This document shows positions 55,697 through 64,000 of a stretch of DNA of 64,000 nucleotides, piece by piece (positions within the stretch are counted from its first letter, which is position 1; each line of letters starts with the position of its first letter). A program made the position numbers and the translations under genes. Where the stretch lies: assembly GCF_020524005.1 (NCBI RefSeq), contig NZ_JAIVKK010000013.1:57485-121484 (forward strand). The letters are read 5' to 3'. This DNA comes from Microbulbifer aggregans (lineage in GTDB: Bacteria > Pseudomonadota > Gammaproteobacteria > Pseudomonadales > Cellvibrionaceae). The notes under the pieces were generated by a model that was not told the origin of the DNA, did no database searches, and worked only from the letters and a program-made list of their open reading frames with translations.

Positions 55697-56146
55697 GTGA
55701 AACGTCTGTTTGCTGCATTTTTTTCCATAGCCCTGTTGTTGTGGGCAGCTGCTGCTGCGGCGCAGGGAGCCAAGATCATTGAAAACTATCAGGACTTCGG
55801 TGAGTACCGGGTGACCTACACGGTATTCAACAGTGACTTTATTTCCCCGGAAATGGCGCGCAACTACAATCTCGTGCGCGCGCGGGACAGGGCATTCGTG
55901 AATATTTCAGTTGCCAAAAAGGGCGCGATGAAAGGGGAGAGTGCGGGCCTTTCCGGAACGGCGACAAACCTTATCCAACAGTCGCGCAACCTCGAGTTCA
56001 AAGAAATCCGCGATCAGGATGCCGTTTATTATCTGGCGCCATTCCGGTTTGAGAATGAAGAAAGCTTGACCTTCAATATTGATCTGGTGCTTCCGGATGG
56101 CAGCAGCCACGAACTGACCTTCCGTCGTCAGCTCCACAAAAACTGA
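55697..56146 (+). CDS. DUF4426 exported protein
   Basis: The 149-residue protein starts at GTG 55697 with AAGGAGG 5 bases upstream; the GTG at 55679 is too far. It has a signal peptide (LLLWAAAAAAQG) and family features GEYRVTYTVFNSDFISPEMA, VNISVAKKG and a final beta strand LTFRRQLHKN. Unknown function; conserved between metW and rdgB in gammaproteobacteria. Confidence 0.9.
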   Translation: MKRLFAAFFSIALLLWAAAAAAQGAKIIENYQDFGEYRVTYTVFNSDFISPEMARNYNLVRARDRAFVNISVAKKGAMKGESAGLSGTATNLIQQSRNLEFKEIRDQDAVYYLAPFRFENEESLTFNIDLVLPDGSSHELTFRRQLHKN

Positions 56147-56233
56147 CACCGGCGTTTGACGAAAGCAGCGGGCCATGTGAGCTCGCTGTTTTTGTTTGTG
56201 CCGCGTTAAATTTCTAAAACTGGAAAAGTTTCC

Positions 56234-56839
56234 ATGGAAAAAATCGTTCTCGCCAGTGGCAATGCCGGCAAACTGAAAGAGTTTTCCCAGCTGTTTTCCG
56301 GCTGGCAGATTGCTGTATTGCCGCAATCTGATTTTCTGGATCAGGAAGCGGACGAGACCGGGCTCAGCTTTATCGAGAATGCCCTGATCAAGGCCCGCCA
56401 TGCCAGCCGTGCCAGCGGGTTGCCGGCACTGGCGGATGATTCCGGCCTGGCGGTGGATGCACTGGACGGGGCGCCGGGGATCTACTCCGCGCGCTATGCC
56501 GGCGCTGGTGCCAGTGATGCGGACAATAACCGCAAGCTGCTGGAGACTCTTGAAGGCGTTCCCGCGGCAGAGCGCGGAGCCAGTTTCCATTGCGCGCTGG
56601 CCTTTGTGCGTACTCCGGAAGATCCGGTTCCCCTGGTGTGCACCGCACGCTGGACTGGGCGCATCCTCGAGCGCGCGGCGGGGGATCAGGGGTTTGGCTA
56701 CGATCCTCTGTTTTTCGTCGAGTCTGAAAATATGACCTCGGCGCAATTACCGCGGGATGTGAAAAACCGGTTGAGCCATCGCGCACAGGCGGTGAAAAAA
56801 TTTGAACAGCTGTGGCGGGAGCAGATGCTGGGTGAGTAA
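56234..56839 (+). CDS. rdgB: XTP/dITP diphosphatase RdgB
   Basis: The 201-residue enzyme has LASGNAGKLKEFSQL (residues 6-20), TGLSFIENALIKARHAS, DDSGLAVDALDGAPG, GFGYDPLFF and LSHRAQA, the full Ham1/RdgB set. It clears non-canonical purine nucleotides. Its stop overlaps the hemW GTG start by 8 bases. Confidence 0.95.
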   Translation: MEKIVLASGNAGKLKEFSQLFSGWQIAVLPQSDFLDQEADETGLSFIENALIKARHASRASGLPALADDSGLAVDALDGAPGIYSARYAGAGASDADNNRKLLETLEGVPAAERGASFHCALAFVRTPEDPVPLVCTARWTGRILERAAGDQGFGYDPLFFVESENMTSAQLPRDVKNRLSHRAQAVKKFEQLWREQMLGE

Positions 56840-58121
56840 TCCGGATACGCGTTCTTCAGGTGACACTTCCAGTGATACGGCCAGCGGTCTGATGCAGCTG
56901 CCGCCATTGAGCCTCTATGTGCATATTCCCTGGTGTGTGCGCAAATGCCCCTACTGTGACTTCAATTCACATCAGGTTGCCGAGGCCGGGGTGGAAGGGC
57001 ATGTGGATATCCACCACGCCAGCAGCACCAAAACTTCCCCGAGCCAGCTGCCCGAACGCGAATATGTCGCGCAGTTGCGCAGGGATCTCGAAAGCCAGTT
57101 GCCCTGGGTACAGGGTCGCAGGTTGGGATCAATTTTCTTTGGTGGCGGCACCCCGAGCCTGTTTTCACCGGCCGCGATCGGGGAAATACTGGAGATGGCC
57201 GACTTGCTGGTCGGCTTTGCCCCGGACATAGAGATCACCCTGGAGGCCAACCCGGGGACCTTCGAGCAGGCCAAGTTTGCCGGTTACCGCAGCGCGGGCG
57301 TCAACCGTCTGTCCATCGGTGTCCAGAGCTTTGACCCGCTGCAGCTGCAAAACCTCGGCCGCATTCATTCGGGGCCCGAGGCGGAAACCGCCGCTACCCA
57401 GGCGCGCAGTGCCGGCTTTGACAATATCAATATCGACCTGATGCACGGACTCCCGGGGCAGGGCACCGTCGATGCGATTAACGATTTGCAGCGCGCTGTG
57501 GACCTGGGGGCTGAGCATATTTCCTGGTATCAGCTCACCATCGAGCCGAACACCGCATTCTATTCCGCACCGCCGGTTACCCCGGGTTCCGAGCAGATCG
57601 CCGAGATCCAGCGTGCCGGACGCGACTTCCTGGCGGGACAGGGGTACCAGCGCTATGAGGTATCGGCGTACAGCCCGGTCGGCCGCGAGTCGCGGCACAA
57701 CCTGAACTATTGGGCCTTTGCGGATTACATCGGGATCGGCGCTGGCGCCCATGGCAAGTTCACCCTGCCGCACAGCGGCGAGGTAATACGCACCCAGCGC
57801 ACCCGCATGCCACGGGATTATCTCGCGCTTGGATCCGGAACTGGCGAGAGCGGAAGCGCGTTTCCGCTGCCCAAGTCCAAGGGAGTGGCGCCTGCCGAGC
57901 GGCCGCTGGAATTCCTGATGAATGCGCTGCGCCTGGAGGTCGGCGTGCCCGCGGAGACTTTTGCCGCCTACACCGGGCTGCCTCTATCAACCCTGGCGCC
58001 AGAGTGGCACCGGCTGGAAGCGATGGAGCTGGTGGCACCGCTGGGTCCGCGGATTACAACTACCGCTTTCGGGTATGACTATGTAGACGAAATACTCCAG
58101 CGTTTCCTGCCCGAGGGGTAA
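56832..58121 (+). CDS. hemW: Heme chaperone HemW (radical SAM)
   Basis: The 429-residue protein starts at GTG 56832. It has the radical-SAM cluster CVRKCPYC (C35, C39, C42), FFGGGTPSL, EANPGT, LSIGVQSF, LMHGLPGQ and the HemN_C domain. HemW transfers heme to respiratory enzymes. An insertion (HVDIHHASSTKTSPSQLPE) near residue 55 is longer than in E. coli HemW. Confidence 0.93.
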   Translation: MSNPDTRSSGDTSSDTASGLMQLPPLSLYVHIPWCVRKCPYCDFNSHQVAEAGVEGHVDIHHASSTKTSPSQLPEREYVAQLRRDLESQLPWVQGRRLGSIFFGGGTPSLFSPAAIGEILEMADLLVGFAPDIEITLEANPGTFEQAKFAGYRSAGVNRLSIGVQSFDPLQLQNLGRIHSGPEAETAATQARSAGFDNINIDLMHGLPGQGTVDAINDLQRAVDLGAEHISWYQLTIEPNTAFYSAPPVTPGSEQIAEIQRAGRDFLAGQGYQRYEVSAYSPVGRESRHNLNYWAFADYIGIGAGAHGKFTLPHSGEVIRTQRTRMPRDYLALGSGTGESGSAFPLPKSKGVAPAERPLEFLMNALRLEVGVPAETFAAYTGLPLSTLAPEWHRLEAMELVAPLGPRITTTAFGYDYVDEILQRFLPEG

Positions 58122-58281
58122 TGGCACCGGGGTACTTGAAAAGCGGATACTGGCCCTCATTAAGGGGGGAATGCCGATATACAGGCGAGAACCATTTGCC
58201 TTGCGGGGTCAGCAGACCGTACTTATCATGTGAGCCGGCGCGGCCCGCAGGCCCGAAGTTACAGAACTACAGGAAACCATT

Positions 58282-58608
58282 ATGAGCGCGAACATCGTCA
58301 ACGTCACAGACGCAGAATTTGAAGCCGAAGTACTCAAGGCTGAAGGCCCGGTACTGGTGGACTTCTGGGCCCAGTGGTGCGGTCCCTGCAAGATGATCGC
58401 TCCGGTACTGGAAGATCTGGCCGGTCACTACGGCGAAAAGCTGAAGATCGTCAAAGTCGACGTAGACAGCAACAAAGAGTCTGCGGCCAAGTACAACGTA
58501 CGCGGCATTCCGACCCTGCTGCTGTTCAAGGGCGGCAACGTGGAAGGCACCAAAGTAGGTGCTCTGTCCCGTGCGCAGCTGACTGAGTTCATCGACAGCC
58601 AGATCTAA
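58282..58608 (+). CDS. trxA: Thioredoxin TrxA
   Basis: The 108-residue protein has the redox motif WCGPC (32-36) in [13 protein letters not shown], the cis-Pro motif RGIPTLLLF and E. coli-like length. Cytosolic disulfide reductase. Position next to rho matches gammaproteobacteria. Confidence 0.97.
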   Translation: MSANIVNVTDAEFEAEVLKAEGPVLVDFWAQWCGPCKMIAPVLEDLAGHYGEKLKIVKVDVDSNKESAAKYNVRGIPTLLLFKGGNVEGTKVGALSRAQLTEFIDSQI

Positions 58609-58991
58609 GGCTGGGTCGGATGGCGGGCGCCCACGGGGCGCCCAAATCACCTTCAGGGTCGATAAATAGGCCTTGCAGGTTAGTGAAGTGCCGTTATACT
58701 GCCTAGTAATCAAATTAACTGTTCAGTCCAAACCTGAGCCAAGTCGCCAACCCCGCTGTTGACACAGCCTCTCCGGCGCGCAAACTCCTCAAGTTGAACG
58801 ACTCCCTCCTGGCTGCTCTGCCAAAAAGAGTGCCGGCGTTGTGGTAACGCGTTTCCCGATGAGTTTTCGTACGGTCAGCAGAATCGTCGGCATCGTGTTA
58901 CGGGCATTATCGACATCGAACTTTCAAATCCCTCCGCACAAGTTTCCGGCGCGTCCGCGCCATCTGACAAAAGAAACCTTAATAAAGCTAT
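58609..58991. other. Long rho leader with promoter
   Basis: 383 bp between trxA and rho. It holds a GC stem GGGCGCCC-ACG-GGGCGCCC (58626-58644) after trxA and the promoter at 58673-58700, giving about 285 nt of 5' leader to rho. A long leader is expected for the autoregulated rho gene; no riboswitch was recognised. Confidence 0.6.
58673..58700 (+). promoter_or_regulatory. Sigma-70 promoter of rho
   Basis: TTGCAG (58673-58678), 16-base spacer and TATACT (58695-58700), each one or two mismatches from consensus. Confidence 0.75.
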
Positions 58992-60251
58992 ATGAACCTT
59001 TCTGAATTAAAAACCAAACCCATTGAAGAGCTGATTGAAATCGCCAAGGGCATGGGCCTTGAGAACCTGGCCCGCTCGCGCAAGCAGGACATTATTTTCA
59101 ATATCCTGAAGCGCCACGCCAAAAGCGGTGAAGACATTTACGGTGAAGGCGTATTGGAAATACTTCAGGATGGGTTCGGATTTCTCCGTTCGGCCGACTC
59201 CTCCTACCTCGCCGGCCCCGACGACATCTATGTTTCCCCCAGTCAGATCCGCCGCTTCAATCTCCGCACCGGTGACTCCATTTCCGGCAAGATCCGCCCC
59301 CCCAAAGAGGGTGAACGCTACTTCGCACTGCTGAAAGTCAGCGAGATCAACTTCGACAAGCCGGAAAACGCGCGCAACAAGATTCTGTTCGAAAACCTCA
59401 CCCCGCTGTTCCCCAATGACCGTCTCGGTCTCGAGTGCGGGAACGGCTCTTCCGAAGACCTCATCGGCCGTATCATCGACCTGGTTGCGCCTATCGGCAA
59501 AGGCCAGCGTGGCTTGATCGTGGCACCGCCGAAGGCCGGTAAGACTATCATGCTGCAGAATATGGCCCAGGCCATTACCCGCAACAATCCGGAGTGCCAC
59601 CTGATCGTCCTGCTGATCGACGAGCGCCCGGAAGAGGTAACAGAAATGCAGCGCTCCGTGCGGGGTGAAGTGGTTGCCTCCACCTTTGATGAGCCGCCGG
59701 CCCGTCACGTACAGGTGGCCGAGATGGTGATCGAAAAGGCCAAGCGCCTGGTTGAGCACAAGAAAGACGTAGTGATCCTGCTGGATTCCATTACCCGTCT
59801 GGCGCGTGCGTACAACACCACGGTGCCGAGCTCCGGTAAAGTACTGACCGGTGGTGTGGACGCCCACGCCCTGGAGCGCCCGAAGCGCTTCTTTGGTGCA
59901 GCGCGTAACATCGAGGAAGGCGGCAGCCTGTCCATTATCGCCACCGCACTGGTCGACACCGGCTCCAAAATGGACGAAGTGATCTTCGAGGAGTTCAAGG
60001 GCACCGGTAACATGGAGCTGCAACTGGACCGCAAGATCGCCGAAAAACGCGTTTACCCGGCGATCAACGTACGTCGCTCCGGTACCCGTCGTGAAGAGCT
60101 GCTGATGCCGGAAGGCGAGCTGCAGCGGGTCTGGATCCTGCGCAAGCTGCTGCACGACATGGAAGACCTGGCGGCGACTGAGTTCCTGATCGACAAGCTG
60201 AAGGACTTCAAGACCAACGATGAGTTCTTCCTGTCCATGAAACGGAAATAA
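58992..60251 (+). CDS. rho: Transcription termination factor Rho
   Basis: The 419-residue hexameric helicase has the N-terminal RNA-binding domain ([19 protein letters not shown]..., cold-shock-like domain with [20 protein letters not shown]), Walker A APPKAGKT (about residue 181), [20 protein letters not shown], the Q-loop [18 protein letters not shown] and [21 protein letters not shown]. It has the 419-residue E. coli length without insertions. Confidence 0.97.
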   Translation: MNLSELKTKPIEELIEIAKGMGLENLARSRKQDIIFNILKRHAKSGEDIYGEGVLEILQDGFGFLRSADSSYLAGPDDIYVSPSQIRRFNLRTGDSISGKIRPPKEGERYFALLKVSEINFDKPENARNKILFENLTPLFPNDRLGLECGNGSSEDLIGRIIDLVAPIGKGQRGLIVAPPKAGKTIMLQNMAQAITRNNPECHLIVLLIDERPEEVTEMQRSVRGEVVASTFDEPPARHVQVAEMVIEKAKRLVEHKKDVVILLDSITRLARAYNTTVPSSGKVLTGGVDAHALERPKRFFGAARNIEEGGSLSIIATALVDTGSKMDEVIFEEFKGTGNMELQLDRKIAEKRVYPAINVRRSGTRREELLMPEGELQRVWILRKLLHDMEDLAATEFLIDKLKDFKTNDEFFLSMKRK

Positions 60252-60263
60252 TTCCCTTTCACA

Positions 60264-60297
60264 ATAAAGGCTGACATCAAATGTCGGCCTTTTTTGT
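60264..60297 (+). terminator. Terminator after rho
   Basis: GGCTGACAT-CAA-ATGTCGGCC with one mismatch, followed by TTTTTT, immediately downstream of the rho stop. Confidence 0.9.
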
Positions 60298-60355
60298 TGG
60301 CCTTGGATCGATTTTGCAACCTGTTGAATGAGGCGTGAAATTAAGCCGAATTCAG

Positions 60356-60384
60356 TTGAAAAGGTCTGGCGATAGGCATATAAA
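60356..60384 (+). promoter_or_regulatory. Sigma-70 promoter of the RNA-binding protein gene
   Basis: TTGAAA (60356-60361) and TATAAA (60379-60384) with an exact 17-base spacer; GTG start at 60549, so the leader would be about 155 nt. Confidence 0.8.
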
Positions 60385-60548
60385 GGCCAACATTGAAGCG
60401 TTGAACAGGATTTCAGCGCTGACCGAATTGGTCTCAGGCGGCCGGGAGGCCGACTGATTCTGGACCAATCTCAGATGCGTAACTCGGTGGAGCTGGTTAC
60501 CCATTTGTGAATTGCTCGACAGCCCACTGACTCATGTGAGACTTTTTT

Positions 60549-60818
60549 GTGAATATCTATATCGGAAATCTGGCCTACGGCGTAACCTCTGACGATCTGC
60601 ACGAAGCATTTGGTGCGTTCGGTGAAATCTCCCGGGCTACTGTAATCACTGACCGGGAAACTGGCCGTTCTAAAGGTTTTGGTTTCGTAGAAATGCCGAA
60701 CGACGACGAAGCGCGTAAGGCAATCGAAGAAATGAATGACAAGCCGCTGTCTGGCCGTAACATCCGTGTTAACGAAGCCAAGCCGCGCGAAGACCGCCCG
60801 CGTCGTCCCCGCTTCTAA
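60549..60818 (+). CDS. RRM RNA-binding protein (bacterial Rbp)
   Basis: The 89-residue protein is one RRM domain with RNP2 IYIGNL (3-8) and RNP1 SKGFGFVEM (about 41-49), followed by an Arg/Pro-rich tail (REDRPRRPRF). GTG start. Bacterial and cyanobacterial Rbps bind RNA, often cold-induced. Located between rho and ubiD, which are usually closer together. A GC hairpin, CCCGCAGC-CTCC-GCTGCGGG, follows at 60848-60867. Confidence 0.93.
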   Translation: MNIYIGNLAYGVTSDDLHEAFGAFGEISRATVITDRETGRSKGFGFVEMPNDDEARKAIEEMNDKPLSGRNIRVNEAKPREDRPRRPRF

Positions 60819-60845
60819 GACAGTCGTACCGTCTTGAAGTGAAGC

Positions 60846-60874
60846 AGCCCGCAGCCTCCGCTGCGGGTTGTCGC
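60846..60874 (+). terminator. Probable terminator after the RRM gene
   Basis: CCCGCAGC-CTCC-GCTGCGGG, perfect 8-bp stem, but followed only by TTGTCGCT, so termination may be inefficient. Confidence 0.6.
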
Positions 60875-60992
60875 TCTCCCCTTCGGTTCCCCCCTGCGCC
60901 CCTGCTTATTGAGCGGAAAGAGGCGTAAATTCCCCATTTTGTCTCGTCTGCTTTACACTGGCCGCTGCCTATTTGTCATCGCCCGGTAAAGC

Positions 60993-62456
60993 ATGAAATA
61001 CAAAGATCTGCGCGACTTTATCCGCCTGCTGGAAAAACGCGGCCTCCTCAAACGCATCAAGCACCCCGTTAGCCCCGTTCTCGAAATGACAGAAATTGCC
61101 GACCGCGTACTGCGTGCTGGCGGTCCCGCGCTGTTGTTCGAAAACCCCGTTGGTTACGACACCCCTGTACTCGCCAACCTCTTTGGCACGCCCGAACGAG
61201 TCGCACTTGGTATGGGGCGGGAGAGCATCAGTGAGCTGCGGGAAGTGGGTGAGCTACTCGCCTTCCTCAAGGAACCGCAGCCACCAGAGGGCCTCAAGGA
61301 CGCGTGGCAAAAACTCCCCATCTTCAAGCAGGTCATGAATATGGGGCCCAAGGTCATAAGTAGTCCCGCCTGCCAGCAGATAGAGCAGAGCGGCGAAGAG
61401 GTTGACCTGACCCGCCTGCCGATCCAGACCTGCTGGCCCGGTGATGCGGCGCCGCTGGTAACCTGGCCGCTGGTGATCACCCGGGGACCGGAGAAAAAAC
61501 GCCAGAATCTCGGTATCTACCGCATGCAACTTATCGGTAAAAACCGCTTGATCATGCGCTGGCTGTCCCACCGCGGTGGCGCGCTCGACTTCCGTGACTG
61601 GCAACTGAAACACCCGGGCGAACCCTTCCCCGTAGCGGTAGCGCTGGGCGCGGACCCGGCTACCATCCTCGGCGCCGTCACCCCGGTACCGGATACCCTC
61701 TCGGAATACGCCTTTGCCGGCCTGCTTCGCGGCAGTAAAACGGAGGTGGCAGAAGCCAAACTCAGCAATCTGCAAGTACCTGCGAGCGCGGAGTATGTAC
61801 TCGAAGGCCATATCTACCCCGAAGACATGGCAGACGAAGGCCCCTACGGCGACCATACCGGTTACTACAACGAAGTGGATAGCTTCCCGGTCTTCACCGT
61901 CGAGAAAATTACTCACCGTAAAGACCCCATCTACCACAGTACCTACACCGGCCGTCCGCCCGATGAGCCCGCGGTACTCGGCGAAGCACTGAACGAAGTA
62001 TTCGTTCCGATCCTGCGCAAGCAGTTCCCGGAAATAGTCGACTTCTATCTGCCGCCGGAAGGCTGCTCATACCGCCTCGCCGTAGTCACCATGAAGAAGC
62101 AGTACCCCGGTCACGCCAAGCGCGTGATGATGGGTGTGTGGTCGTTCCTGCGCCAGTTCATGTACACCAAGTTCGTGATCGTCACCGACGACGACGTAAA
62201 CGCACGCGACTGGAACGACGTAATCTGGGCCATGACCACCCGTATGGACCCGGCTCGCGATACCACCATGGTGGAAAACACCCCGATCGACTACCTGGAT
62301 TTTGCCTCACCGGTATCCGGCCTTGGATCCAAAATCGGCTTTGATGCCACCAATAAATGGGAAGGTGAAACCACCCGTGAATGGGGGCGGCCAATTGTCA
62401 AAGACCCGGAGGTGACGCAAAGAGTGGATGAGATCTGGGACAAGCTGGGGATCTGA
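60993..62456 (+). CDS. ubiD: 4-hydroxy-3-polyprenylbenzoate decarboxylase UbiD
   Basis: The 487-residue prenylated-FMN-dependent decarboxylase starts [19 protein letters not shown] and includes [53 protein letters not shown] and [22 protein letters not shown], which carries the catalytic Glu/Arg region. It acts in ubiquinone synthesis, in line with ubiK elsewhere in the window. Last core gene before the cassette-like region. Confidence 0.96.
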   Translation: MKYKDLRDFIRLLEKRGLLKRIKHPVSPVLEMTEIADRVLRAGGPALLFENPVGYDTPVLANLFGTPERVALGMGRESISELREVGELLAFLKEPQPPEGLKDAWQKLPIFKQVMNMGPKVISSPACQQIEQSGEEVDLTRLPIQTCWPGDAAPLVTWPLVITRGPEKKRQNLGIYRMQLIGKNRLIMRWLSHRGGALDFRDWQLKHPGEPFPVAVALGADPATILGAVTPVPDTLSEYAFAGLLRGSKTEVAEAKLSNLQVPASAEYVLEGHIYPEDMADEGPYGDHTGYYNEVDSFPVFTVEKITHRKDPIYHSTYTGRPPDEPAVLGEALNEVFVPILRKQFPEIVDFYLPPEGCSYRLAVVTMKKQYPGHAKRVMMGVWSFLRQFMYTKFVIVTDDDVNARDWNDVIWAMTTRMDPARDTTMVENTPIDYLDFASPVSGLGSKIGFDATNKWEGETTREWGRPIVKDPEVTQRVDEIWDKLGI

Positions 62457-62481
62457 TTAATAACCATGCCAGGGAGGGCAT

Positions 62482-62877
62482 ATGAAGGTTATCAAGACCT
62501 ACAAGCCGGGGGACGACGGCAGCAAACGTTACCACGACAAGTACGGCGAACAACTCTGTGCCGTACGTTACAGACGATCCCCCTGTAGTAATACCATCTA
62601 TACGACTGTTGAAATTATCGTTGCCCAACGTGATGCCTATCCGCGCAAGCAGCCCTTGCCTACCAATACTGCGCCGAAAACCAATGAGCAAAAATGGGTT
62701 GCAGTAAAAATTGCCTTCGACGAACTCCAGTTACGCAATGAAATAAAACGCATCGGCGGAAGATGGAGCAAGTGCGCCCAAGCATGGGTGGCCAACAGGA
62801 ATATGGTCGAGCGTACCAATCTAAGCGACCGCATCGTTGAAGGCCTGATAGACAAATGCCTAGATGTACCTATTTAA
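62482..62877 (+). CDS. Uncharacterised 131-residue protein
   Basis: The start at ATG 62482 has GGGAGG 6 bases upstream. I do not recognise a named domain. MKVIKTYKPGDDGSKRYHDKY, then CAVRYR, TVEIIVAQ and a C-terminal ELQLRNEIKRIGGRWSKCAQAW segment resemble small proteins that recur beside mobile elements and cassettes, with a GGRW motif near residue 93. The protein is basic, suggesting nucleic-acid binding. Lies 25 bp after ubiD and directly before the palindrome cluster. Confidence 0.7.
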   Translation: MKVIKTYKPGDDGSKRYHDKYGEQLCAVRYRRSPCSNTIYTTVEIIVAQRDAYPRKQPLPTNTAPKTNEQKWVAVKIAFDELQLRNEIKRIGGRWSKCAQAWVANRNMVERTNLSDRIVEGLIDKCLDVPI

Positions 62878-62881
62878 CTGT

Positions 62882-62953
62882 ATGCCTATATTTAGGCATT
62901 AAGCCTATATATAGAAAAATATGTCCATATCTAGGCATAATGCCTAGATATGG
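62882..62953. repeat. Cluster of AT-rich palindromes (TAGGCAT motif)
   Basis: ATGCCTA-TATT-TAGGCAT (62882-62899) is followed by AAGCCTATATATAG and by CCATATCTAGGCA-TAA-TGCCTAGATATGG (62925-62953, 13-bp perfect arms, then AGCTTTT). TAGGCAT or its complement occurs at least five times in 72 bases. The larger stem may be a terminator for the 131-residue protein gene; the repeated motif also suggests protein binding. The right side abuts the proposed cassette boundary (G62970/T62971). Confidence 0.75.
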
Positions 62954-62970
62954 AGCTTTTGAATAAACTG

Positions 62971-63432
62971 TTATACGCAGTTGAGCTCTGAGAGCGTGGT
63001 AAAAATCTAAAAATGGAAGTCGTAAAAAGCAAGAGTTTCACTGCCGACCGGGCTTGGGGATCAAAGCAAATTGCAAATATGCAAGGAATTACCACCAAGC
63101 TCCACTGGACCGATCAACCGTACAAGTGGCACATAAACGATGGAGAAGAAGTCTTCGTAGTATTAGATGGTGTAGTAGACATGCACTATCGCATAAATGG
63201 CGCTGAAGAAATCGCCGTACTAGAGGTTGGAGACATATTCTTTGCTTCTGTCGGAACGGAGCATGTAGCCCACCCAAGAGGTGAAGTGCGGGTGCTGGTA
63301 GTTGAGAGCGAGGGCAGCGTATAACAAGCAGCGGCAGGGCGACAGCCAACGCTACACACATTTTGTGTTACTCGCTGTCGCTCAAACATTAACACAAAAT
63401 GCGCTCCGCGCTGGCTGCGCCTGCGCTGGGCG
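62971..63432 (+). mobile_element. Integron-type gene cassette 1 (cupin gene plus attC)
   Basis: It runs from TTATACGCAG after G62970 to the G of GGGCGTTATG (63432). It contains one short-5' leader gene, ends in a 118-bp attC-like site and is AT-rich in the gene part, as cassettes are. The left boundary is inferred from similarity to the right (G/TTAT) and is less certain. Confidence 0.7.
63013..63324 (+). CDS. Cupin-domain protein (cassette-encoded)
   Basis: The 103-residue single-domain protein has the cupin beta-barrel pattern PYKWHINDGEEVFVVLDGVV (motif 1-like, with H and E) and VLEVGDIFFASVGTEHVAHP (motif 2-like, with H and P). It is cytosolic and metal binding is plausible, although motif 1 has only one His (WHINDGEE). 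Function unknown. The stop TAA is the first part of the attC core ATAACAAG. Low G+C compared with the core genes. Confidence 0.85.
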   Translation: MEVVKSKSFTADRAWGSKQIANMQGITTKLHWTDQPYKWHINDGEEVFVVLDGVVDMHYRINGAEEIAVLEVGDIFFASVGTEHVAHPRGEVRVLVVESEGSV

Positions 63433-63438
63433 TTATGA
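63321..63438 (+). other. attC recombination site of cassette 1
   Basis: Starts ATAACAAGC (63321) and ends GGGCGTTATG (63438), the inverse and core R-boxes. Adjacent L-box pairing CAGC...GCAGG with CCTGC...GCTG is visible (63330-63338 vs 63418-63428). The inside has CATTTTGTGTTA / TAACACAAAATG (12-bp arms), giving the imperfect long hairpin that integron integrases recognise as single-stranded DNA. 118 bp is similar to Vibrio-type attC sites. Confidence 0.85.
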
Positions 63439-63451
63439 GTACAGGGTAGAA

Positions 63452-63877
63452 ATGAAGATTATACTAACAGTGATTTTTATGCTCACTACTGTAAGTTGTT
63501 TTGCAGATTCATGTGGAGAATCACCGCTTATAAGCACAGCAAATGCAGATGGTAAAAAAGTAGGAATTTTTGCAAAAAGCAGAGACTTTGAGGAGTCTCT
63601 TAAGTGGGATATAAATAATGGAGAGCCACCGCTATCTATCTCTAAGGCAGTAGAAATTGTTCAGGTTTGGTCGAAAAACTACTATTCGAAGTTCGATACT
63701 GTATTAGTGCATAGTTTTAATATGCAAGAATTTACTTGCTGGGGAAGAACAGGACATTGGCTATATGTTTTTCAATTGATTCCTGTTATTGACGGAAATA
63801 GGTTGTTCAACAGCTCATATATGGCGGCAGTAACAATGTCGGGAAAGGTTTTGGAACCTCAAACCATTAGTGAATAA
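63452..63877 (+). CDS. Exported protein of unknown function (cassette 2)
   Basis: The 141-residue protein starts at ATG 63452 (MKIILTVIFMLTTVSCFADS) with a signal peptide cleaved near FADS. I recognise no domain. The mature part has two Cys (SCGE..., FTCWGR), and an aromatic-rich C-terminal half (GRTGHWLYVFQLI). It follows attC 1 by 14 bases and is itself followed by ATAACAAG, so it is the second cassette gene. The gene is AT-rich. Confidence 0.75.
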   Translation: MKIILTVIFMLTTVSCFADSCGESPLISTANADGKKVGIFAKSRDFEESLKWDINNGEPPLSISKAVEIVQVWSKNYYSKFDTVLVHSFNMQEFTCWGRTGHWLYVFQLIPVIDGNRLFNSSYMAAVTMSGKVLEPQTISE

Positions 63878-63880
63878 CTC

Positions 63881-64000
63881 ATAACAAGTGACTATGGCTC
63901 TGAGTCAACCGCTTAGGCCATATTTCCCTCCCAGGCAGTACCATTTCGTACCATGCTGTTGAGGATAACAATCATCTTGCGCATACATGCCACCAGAGCA
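63881..64000 (+). other. Probable second attC site, incomplete at the window edge
   Basis: ATAACAAG (63881-63888) follows the cassette 2 gene just as it does cassette 1, then GTGACTATGGCTC. No matching core G/TTAG box is clear before the window ends, so the site may continue beyond it or be degenerate. Confidence 0.5.

Larger units (their letters stand above)
60252..60548. other. Leader of the RNA-binding protein gene
   Basis: After the rho terminator comes a promoter (60356-60384), then a 160-nt leader containing CGGCCGGGAGGCCG-type hairpins (60438-60452). Such long leaders are common for cold-inducible RNA-binding proteins, but nothing diagnostic is visible. Confidence 0.5.

Noticed and set aside
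62876..62975. Possible attC left of the cupin cassette
   Set aside because: The AAC and GTTAT boxes are present but flanking arms do not pair as attC L- and R-boxes; the region is better described as a palindrome cluster.

Overview
This 64 kb window is a piece of a gammaproteobacterial chromosome with moderately high G+C. Canonical gammaproteobacterial neighbourhoods (cyaY-lptM-lysA-dapF-DUF484-xerC, argH-algZ-algR, pilT-pilU beside yggS-proC-yggT, metX-metW-DUF4426-rdgB-hemW, trxA-rho-ubiD) sit next to three large TonB-dependent receptors, exported lipoproteins, Pseudomonas-type REP/REPIN repeats and a short integron-type cassette stretch. This fits a marine polymer or nutrient scavenger of the Cellvibrionales type (Microbulbifer or a relative). 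The genus is my inference, not something the sequence proves.

Layout. 1-1.2 kb: tail of a short-chain dehydrogenase and an NADP-dependent oxidoreductase. 1.3-7.3 kb: minus-strand surface-polysaccharide genes (glycosyltransferase, beta-helix lipoprotein, flippase), locally AT-rich. 7.7-8.14 kb: tRNA-Arg(CCG) followed downstream by a perfect terminator and three tandem repeats that carry an interrupted copy of the tRNA 3' end. 8.3-10.5 kb: a TonB receptor. 11.1-16.1 kb: a plus-strand cluster with a TonB receptor, a secreted ADGF-type adenosine deaminase and a purine nucleoside permease-family lipoprotein, behind a consensus sigma-54 promoter. This looks like a nitrogen-linked extracellular purine nucleoside scavenging system. 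16.1-21.3 kb: LOG-family ribohydrolase, cytochrome c5, Rep helicase and a PHP-type metallohydrolase. 21.3-23.8 kb: the third TonB receptor, directly upstream of the PHP gene. 24.2-28.7 kb: DUF3565, YaiI, two GNAT enzymes, a subclass B3 metallo-beta-lactamase, ComM and UbiK.

28.7-32.6 kb is a nitrogen-assimilation block: NtrC-type site, sigma-54 promoter, a TIGR02001 outer-membrane protein, glnK, amtB, a second glnK, then a SutA-like RNA polymerase regulator. 32.7-37.2 kb holds the xerC-to-cyaY block, followed by an exported alpha/beta hydrolase and a glycerophosphodiester phosphodiesterase. argH and the AlgZ/AlgR two-component pair follow. An amidohydrolase gene at 43.5-45.2 kb is split by one in-frame TAG. 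An SDR, an unknown 84-residue protein, PilU/PilT and the conserved yggS-to-hemW run come next, with a dynamin-like GTPase inserted between yggT and metX. trxA, rho, an RRM protein and ubiD close the core region.

The last 1.5 kb changes character. It contains an unknown 131-residue protein, a dense cluster of AT-rich palindromes, and two AT-rich genes (a cupin and an exported protein), each followed by a sequence beginning ATAACAAG; the first is a complete attC-like site. No integrase is present in the window. Noncoding structure is abundant: two REP families, several long hairpins and two sigma-54 promoters.
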